Positions 14,594 through 19,074 of a stretch of 19,074 nucleotides of DNA are shown piece by piece; position 1 is the stretch's first letter; each line of letters starts with the position of its first letter. The stretch is from JAUIAI01 sp049680625. Lineage in GTDB: Bacteria > Pseudomonadota > Gammaproteobacteria > Burkholderiales > Burkholderiaceae_E. The translations under genes were made by a program, and so were the position numbers. The notes below the pieces were generated by a model. That model was not told the origin of the DNA and did no database searches. It saw only the letters and a program-made list of their open reading frames with translations. The stretch covers positions 1-19,074 of the forward strand of contig JBAUID010000088.1 in assembly GCA_049680625.1 (NCBI GenBank), in the 5' to 3' direction.

Positions 14594-15829
14594 TTGCTCG
14601 CTGAACACTTAAGTCGCTACCTTGCCCGGATCAGGCAGACCACCCCACTACCGGCACGGATTGTGCTGTGGGACGGCACCGAGATTCCTTTGGGTGAACC
14701 CACCCCGGTCACCATTCGCCTGCGCAATCGGCGCGCGATCACCCGGCTACTGAAACCGCGCCTCGATTCGATTGGCGACGCCTACGTCAGTGGCGCAATC
14801 GATATTGAAGGCCCACTTGAGGAAGCGATACGGGTCGCGACCAGCCTGGCGCAAACGCAAACCAATGCCAACGCCAACCGATCGCAACTGGGACGATTGC
14901 CCGCCTGGGCACGGCAACACACCCGCAGTGCCGACCGACAGGCGATCAGTTACCACTACGACGTTTCCAACGCGTTTTACGAACAATTTCTTGACGAACA
15001 AATGGTTTATTCATGTGCTTACTATGCGCACGATGGTATGAACCTTAAAGCTGCCCAGCAGGCGAAACTGGATTTAATCTGTCGCAAATTACGTCTGTCC
15101 AGCGACCACCATTTGCTGGACATCGGCTGCGGCTGGGGTGCCATGGCCATCTATGCGGCCCAGCATTACGGGGCCCGGGTAACCGGTGTGACTTTGTCGG
15201 AAAACCAACTTGAACTCGCCACCAGGCGGGTTCACGATGCCGGGCTGAACGACAGGATTGAATTACGCCTGCAAGACTATCGCGACATTCCTGAAACCGA
15301 TTACTTTGACCGGATCGTTTCGATTGGCATGTTTGAACACGTCGGGCTCAAACACCTTGCTGAATACTTTTTGAAAATCATGCACATGGCAAAGCCCGGT
15401 GCGATTGTGATGAATCACGGCATCACGGCTGCGGATCCTGACAGTGCCGCCACCCCAAACGGGGCCGGTGAATTCATCGGCAAGTATGTCTTTCCAAACG
15501 GCGAACTGCCCCATGTGTCTCTGGCGATTAAAGAGTTATCGCGCAGTGGCCTCGAACTTGTCGATGCAGAGTCACTGCGTCGCCATTACGGTAAAACCCT
15601 GTGGGCCTGGTCTGACCGTTTTGAACAAGCACTCCCGCAGTTGCAACAACTGGCCAACGACCAAACGGTGCGAATCTGGCGGGCCTATCTGGCCGGTTGC
15701 GCTTATGCGTTTGACAACGGATGGATCAATATTTATCAGCTGCTTGCGGCCAAGCCCGTCGCCGGTGACTCGCAACAGCAAATTATGCAGCCGATGACCC
15801 GGGATTACATTTATCGCAATCCCAACTAA
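14594..15829 (+). CDS. cfa: Cyclopropane-fatty-acyl-phospholipid synthase family protein
   Basis: A 411-residue SAM-dependent enzyme that would add a methylene bridge to double bonds of membrane phospholipid acyl chains. The SAM site DIGCGWG lies at residues 176-182. Residues matching the active-site and bicarbonate-binding positions of E. coli Cfa are present: C141 (VYSCAY), E248 (GMFEHVG), H275 (NHGIT), Y332 (RRHYGKT) and C369 (AGCAYAF). A smaller N-terminal domain (about 1-100) carries SIGDAYVSGAIDIEG, typical of the family. The start is TTG, chosen from the preceding GGGAG; the upstream frame runs into rnhA and is not protein-like. It is divergent from rnhA, and its stop overlaps the stop of the methyltransferase gene on the other strand. 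A related SAM-dependent lipid methyltransferase is the main alternative. Confidence 0.9.
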   Translation: MLAEHLSRYLARIRQTTPLPARIVLWDGTEIPLGEPTPVTIRLRNRRAITRLLKPRLDSIGDAYVSGAIDIEGPLEEAIRVATSLAQTQTNANANRSQLGRLPAWARQHTRSADRQAISYHYDVSNAFYEQFLDEQMVYSCAYYAHDGMNLKAAQQAKLDLICRKLRLSSDHHLLDIGCGWGAMAIYAAQHYGARVTGVTLSENQLELATRRVHDAGLNDRIELRLQDYRDIPETDYFDRIVSIGMFEHVGLKHLAEYFLKIMHMAKPGAIVMNHGITAADPDSAATPNGAGEFIGKYVFPNGELPHVSLAIKELSRSGLELVDAESLRRHYGKTLWAWSDRFEQALPQLQQLANDQTVRIWRAYLAGCAYAFDNGWINIYQLLAAKPVAGDSQQQIMQPMTRDYIYRNPN

Positions 15830-16770
15830 CCCCGGTTGTGCTCTGGCGGCTGATGCACCGTCACATGCGACGATGAGGTGGGTGATTCAGGAGTCGGACC
15901 CGGGTGGGGCGGCGCAAAAGTTGGCGAAGCCACCGCCGCCCGGGATTTGCGAGACCGGCTGCGTCTCCAGGCCGGCTCGATCAGGCGCATACCGCGCACC
16001 CGTTTGACGGCAGTCACGCAATACACTGCCCCACAGATGGGCCACCACCGGTCACCCGCTTTTTCCATAAATTCGGTACGGGCCAGCCAGCGCTCGGACC
16101 GACAGGCCGGGCGATAACAACCATAACTGCCGCGGGTAAACTGGAAACTGAGCAACTTATACCAGTCGCGTAGTCGCGGCAGGCTGATAAAGTGATCTTC
16201 TGCCGGAATAAACGGCCGGCCAATACCCGAGCCGACTGCCTGCGCGGCCCCCCAGAGGCTGACCGGATTGAACCCGGTGACAATAACCCGCCCCTCGGGT
16301 CGCAAAATTCTGTCAACTTCGCGTAATACCTGGTGTGGATCGCCGGCAAACTCCAGCACATGCGGCAGGGTTACCAGGTCAACCGACTGCTCCCCAAACG
16401 GCAGTTCTTCGTACGAATCAATAATAATGTCAGGCGATCGAATCTCCTGGTCGTAACCCGCGGCCCGGTTACCGCGAGACACGAGCAACCGGGAACGCAT
16501 CCGATTGCTGGCCAGGGTGTCCAGTTCACGCAGGCCGAGCTGCAAACCGACAAAACCGAATAAATCGGGTACCAGGGCATCAAATTGTTGTTGCTCCCAG
16601 GCGATGACGTACCGTCCGGCCGGGGAAGCCAGCCAATCGCGCCAGGCTCGGCGCCGATCGCTGCCCTCTGGTGGCAGGGGTAGGCTGGCGCTCTGGTCAC
16701 CATCAGCAGTGGATTGCTGCGGAACCTCATCTTCAGGAGGAAATTGAGGGATACGCCCCGGATCATTCAT
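15826..16770 (-). CDS. YafS-like class I SAM-dependent methyltransferase
   Basis: A 314-residue methyltransferase-fold protein of the type encoded next to rnhA-dnaQ in many Gammaproteobacteria (yafS in E. coli). The later fold motifs are clear: PFGEQSVDLVTLPHVLEF (about 124-141), LREVDRILRPEGRVIVTGFNP (about 149-169) and SLWG. The usual glycine-rich SAM loop is replaced by GLQLGL (75-80), which is normal for this group but means activity cannot be assumed. About 40 N-terminal Pro/Gln/Asp-rich residues and 45 C-terminal Arg/Pro/Ser-rich residues appear disordered. The substrate is unknown. The ATG start has no strong ribosome-binding site. It is divergent from mltD across 271 bases and shares its last four bases with the cfa-like gene. 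Confidence 0.88.
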   Translation of the reverse strand: MNDPGRIPQFPPEDEVPQQSTADGDQSASLPLPPEGSDRRRAWRDWLASPAGRYVIAWEQQQFDALVPDLFGFVGLQLGLRELDTLASNRMRSRLLVSRGNRAAGYDQEIRSPDIIIDSYEELPFGEQSVDLVTLPHVLEFAGDPHQVLREVDRILRPEGRVIVTGFNPVSLWGAAQAVGSGIGRPFIPAEDHFISLPRLRDWYKLLSFQFTRGSYGCYRPACRSERWLARTEFMEKAGDRWWPICGAVYCVTAVKRVRGMRLIEPAWRRSRSRKSRAAVASPTFAPPHPGPTPESPTSSSHVTVHQPPEHNRG

Positions 16771-16853
16771 TCCATCATTATCTCACCGACATCGGGGCAA
16801 CAGGCAAGCGCATAAACAAGTCATCGGGTCATCACCCGGCTTGACCAAAAACT

Positions 16854-16882
16854 TTGGACTGGTAGCATTGCATTTATATAAT
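16854..16882 (+). promoter_or_regulatory. Candidate sigma-70 promoter for mltD
   Basis: A perfect -10 TATAAT (16877-16882) lies 17 bases after TTGGAC (16854-16859), which matches the -35 consensus at three positions. The surrounding stretch is AT-rich, unlike its neighbours. A start near 16889 would give a leader of about 150 bases before the mltD ATG. A second possible -35, TTGACC at 16841, lacks a good -10 at the right distance. Confidence 0.5.
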
Positions 16883-16940
16883 AAAATTCAAATACTTGGA
16901 GCCCTGAATTCAAGTCCATTGAGAGCATCGCCCACTGAAA

Positions 16941-16967
16941 CCGGAATCAAAGCCGGAATCAAGCCGG
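16941..16967 (+). repeat. Short tandem repeat in the mltD leader
   Basis: CCGGAATCAA occurs at 16941-16950 and again at 16953-16962, a 12-base period, followed by a partial third copy CCGG at 16964. It lies in the presumed 5' untranslated region of mltD. No function is evident. Confidence 0.6.
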
Positions 16968-17002
16968 GGCGCGTGATCCGGGCAACAATTTGTGGCTTCC
17001 CG

Positions 17003-17016
17003 CGGGCTAGCGCCCG
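17003..17016 (+). other. GC hairpin just upstream of the mltD ribosome-binding site
   Basis: CGGGC and GCCCG surround a TAGC loop, a five-pair GC stem ending 12 bases before the AAGGG Shine-Dalgarno (17029-17033). No T-run follows, so it is not a terminator. It might modulate ribosome access, which is speculative. Confidence 0.35.
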
Positions 17017-17041
17017 GACCGAATAAAAAAGGGCCAACCCG

Positions 17042-19074
17042 ATGACTTCCTCCCGACTGCTGCTTACCGCTTGCTCCGTGACCATACTGGCCGGTTGCAG
17101 CGCTTTTCCCCTGGGCCAGCCTGTTGAAACCCAACCGGCAGTAGAGATTCGCTCTGGAGAGCCGGTAATTGTTGGTGCCCACGAAGCTGCGCGAATGGAA
17201 ATGGCTAACTCCGGCACGTTCAAGCGCGGCGGAACTACCGAGCAGACTCAGCTTGCGCAGCCAATAATCACCAGCGAAGTCAATATTGCTCAGCGCGACA
17301 TCGACGATTTAATTACAACTCTTGAGCGCGCGGAACAAGATGCGCCGCCAATCACGGTTCATTCGTCGAGCCTGGAAAACGAAAATGCGCCGACCGATTT
17401 ATGGGAGCGAATTCGCAACGGCTTTGCAATGCCGGAGCTCAATACAAAGTTGGTGGCGAAAAAGGAAGCGCAATACCTGGCCAGACCCGCGTACATGCAA
17501 CGTATGTTTGAACGTGGAGGACGCTACCTCTATCACATCGTCGAAGAAATCGAACGACGCGGCATGCCAACTGAAATTGCGCTCTTGCCTTTTGTCGAGA
17601 GCGCAATGAACCCGGTGGCCATGTCGCATGCGAAGGCATCGGGCCTGTGGCAATTTATACCGTCAACCGGGCGCGCGTACGACTTAAAACAAAACTGGTG
17701 GGTTGACAACCGCCGTGACGTTGTCGAATCAACCCGCGCAGCTCTCGATTATCTTCAAATGTTGCACCAGATGCATAAAGGTGACTGGTACCTTGCGCTG
17801 GCTTCTTACAACTGGGGGGAAGGGTCCGTTAACCGGGCAATTCGCCTGAACAAAACGCGTGGTCGTCCAACGGATTATTTAAGTTTGCGCATGCCACTGG
17901 AAACCCGGCACTACGTTCCGAAACTTCTGGCGCTGAAAAACATTATCCGAAATGCCGGCAGCCTTAACGTTACCCTGCCCGAGCTTCCAAACGAACCCTA
18001 TTTTGTCGTGCTTGAAAAAACCCGTCCAATTGATCTGGAGCTGGCGGCAAGCTTTGCCGGCATGACGGTGAAAGACTTTCTTGACCTGAACCCGGCGCAC
18101 AATCGCCCGGTAATTTCGGCAAGCCGAAACAAGATGATCAAGCTGCCAACCGAGAACCTCGACCGTTTCCTGGCTGCTATGGAAGATCATCAGGCTGAGG
18201 GCAAACCGTTCGTTAGCTGGCGCCCTTACACACTGAAAGCTGGCGAGACGGTGACAAGCGTCGCGAAGCGCACCGGAAAAACCACGGCTGAGCTGCTCAA
18301 GGCAAACGGCTTGTCAGCCCGTCAGCAAATCATTGCCGGCACCCGAATCCTGGTGCCATCGAATAAAGCCACCGATGCTCACATCGCGGAATTCAACGGC
18401 CCGAAGGTGGTTGAAGTTGTCGTACGCCCGGCCGCTTATCACCGGGTTCGATCGCGTGATAACCTGACCCGGATCGCCCGGCGCTGGGGCGTCTCCAAGA
18501 AAAGACTGCGCAGCTGGAATCAGCTGAAAAGTGACCGGGTTTACCGCGGCCAGAAACTGTTAGTCCGCCAGCCGACCAATCAAACGGTAGTCACCACTGC
18601 ACTCGGCGAACGTAAAATCATTGCCCGCGGCATTACAAAAACTGTTGCCTACCAGCCGGGCAGAATGCATAAGGTTTCAGCCGGACAAAACCTTGGGTTA
18701 ATTGCGCGTCAATACGGCGTTAGCATCGGTGAACTTCGTGCATGGAACGGTCTGTCGGGTTCTCATATTCGGTCCGGGCAACTGTTACAGGTGAAACCGG
18801 CAGCCAACGTGATGACTTCTGACGGTTCAACCCGAACTCAGCTGCCGGCCACTCGGACATCTAAAACCGACCGCTACATTGTCCGCGCCGGCGACAACCT
18901 CGGGAAAATTGCCCGCCGCCACAATGTAGGTCTCTCTGATCTGAAGGCCTGGAACGGTCTGACGGACAGCAAGATTCGCAGTGGCCAGAAATTGTTGGTA
19001 TCCGCGCCTACCCAAGCGAACACCTCGGTCAAAAATGAAAAGAAAGTGGTGCAGTCGTCAACCGCGAAACCCGC
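17042..19074 (+). CDS. mltD: Membrane-bound lytic murein transglycosylase D with at least four LysM repeats (3' end outside window)
   Basis: An open frame of 677 complete codons runs off the right edge. The N-terminus is a lipoprotein signal (SVTILAGC, lipid-anchored C19). The transglycosylase domain spans about residues 110-300, with catalytic glutamate E186 (LPFVESAMNP) and the family motifs SGLWQFIPSTGR and ASYNWGEGSVNRAI. It would cleave peptidoglycan glycan strands at the outer membrane, forming 1,6-anhydro ends. Four LysM peptidoglycan-binding repeats follow at about 396-439, 466-508, 543-585 and 612-653, joined by Ser/Thr-rich linkers; the sequence is entering another linker at the edge. 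E. coli MltD has 452 residues and two LysM repeats, so this one is clearly extended. The ATG is preceded by AAGGG eight bases upstream. It is divergent from the methyltransferase gene and has its own likely promoter. Confidence 0.95.
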   Translation, partial: MTSSRLLLTACSVTILAGCSAFPLGQPVETQPAVEIRSGEPVIVGAHEAARMEMANSGTFKRGGTTEQTQLAQPIITSEVNIAQRDIDDLITTLERAEQDAPPITVHSSSLENENAPTDLWERIRNGFAMPELNTKLVAKKEAQYLARPAYMQRMFERGGRYLYHIVEEIERRGMPTEIALLPFVESAMNPVAMSHAKASGLWQFIPSTGRAYDLKQNWWVDNRRDVVESTRAALDYLQMLHQMHKGDWYLALASYNWGEGSVNRAIRLNKTRGRPTDYLSLRMPLETRHYVPKLLALKNIIRNAGSLNVTLPELPNEPYFVVLEKTRPIDLELAASFAGMTVKDFLDLNPAHNRPVISASRNKMIKLPTENLDRFLAAMEDHQAEGKPFVSWRPYTLKAGETVTSVAKRTGKTTAELLKANGLSARQQIIAGTRILVPSNKATDAHIAEFNGPKVVEVVVRPAAYHRVRSRDNLTRIARRWGVSKKRLRSWNQLKSDRVYRGQKLLVRQPTNQTVVTTALGERKIIARGITKTVAYQPGRMHKVSAGQNLGLIARQYGVSIGELRAWNGLSGSHIRSGQLLQVKPAANVMTSDGSTRTQLPATRTSKTDRYIVRAGDNLGKIARRHNVGLSDLKAWNGLTDSKIRSGQKLLVSAPTQANTSVKNEKKVVQSSTAKP

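Noticed and set aside
1..19074. Mobile element, phage, CRISPR, toxin-antitoxin or defence system
   Set aside because: No transposase, integrase, array, terminal inverted repeats or recognised defence domains were found on either strand.

Overview
This is a moderately GC-rich proteobacterial window. The cluster mltD / methyltransferase / rnhA / dnaQ on the right is the arrangement known from Gammaproteobacteria such as Pseudomonas and E. coli, so a gammaproteobacterium is the best guess. The DUF2863 gene, better known from Betaproteobacteria, makes an exact placement unsafe. No rRNA, tRNA, CRISPR array, transposase, integrase or phage gene was seen. Coding density is high and no gene-free stretch exceeds 300 bases.

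Left part (1-5800) is metabolic and redox-oriented. A leftward operon encodes a class A flavoprotein aromatic hydroxylase, a small DUF2783 protein coupled to it by an ATGA overlap, and a GMC-family FAD alcohol dehydrogenase. Facing away from it are an NfsA-type nitroreductase (GTG start) and a glutathione S-transferase. A small cupin lies opposite them. Together they look like a set for aromatic or xenobiotic turnover, but the substrate cannot be read from the sequence.

Middle (5800-9400): a DUF2863 protein sits upstream of the cupin on the minus strand. A lipoprotein S41 peptidase runs rightward and meets dnaQ tail to tail, with the two stop codons overlapping.

Right part (8700-19074): the usual rnhA-dnaQ neighbourhood is present but opened up. 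A two-gene RND efflux system (membrane fusion protein and inner-membrane pump, no outer-membrane channel) lies between rnhA and dnaQ. A cyclopropane-fatty-acid synthase lies between rnhA and the YafS-like methyltransferase, again with overlapping stops. The glyoxalase II gene (gloB), often present between the methyltransferase and mltD, is absent. The window ends inside mltD, a murein transglycosylase with at least four LysM repeats whose 3' end lies outside.

I found no convincing new defence or mobile system. The most interesting points are the uncharacterised hydroxylase-DUF2783-GMC operon, the Lys-Pro-Gly linker and duplicated ribosome-binding-site region of the efflux adaptor, and the remodelled rnhA-dnaQ locus.
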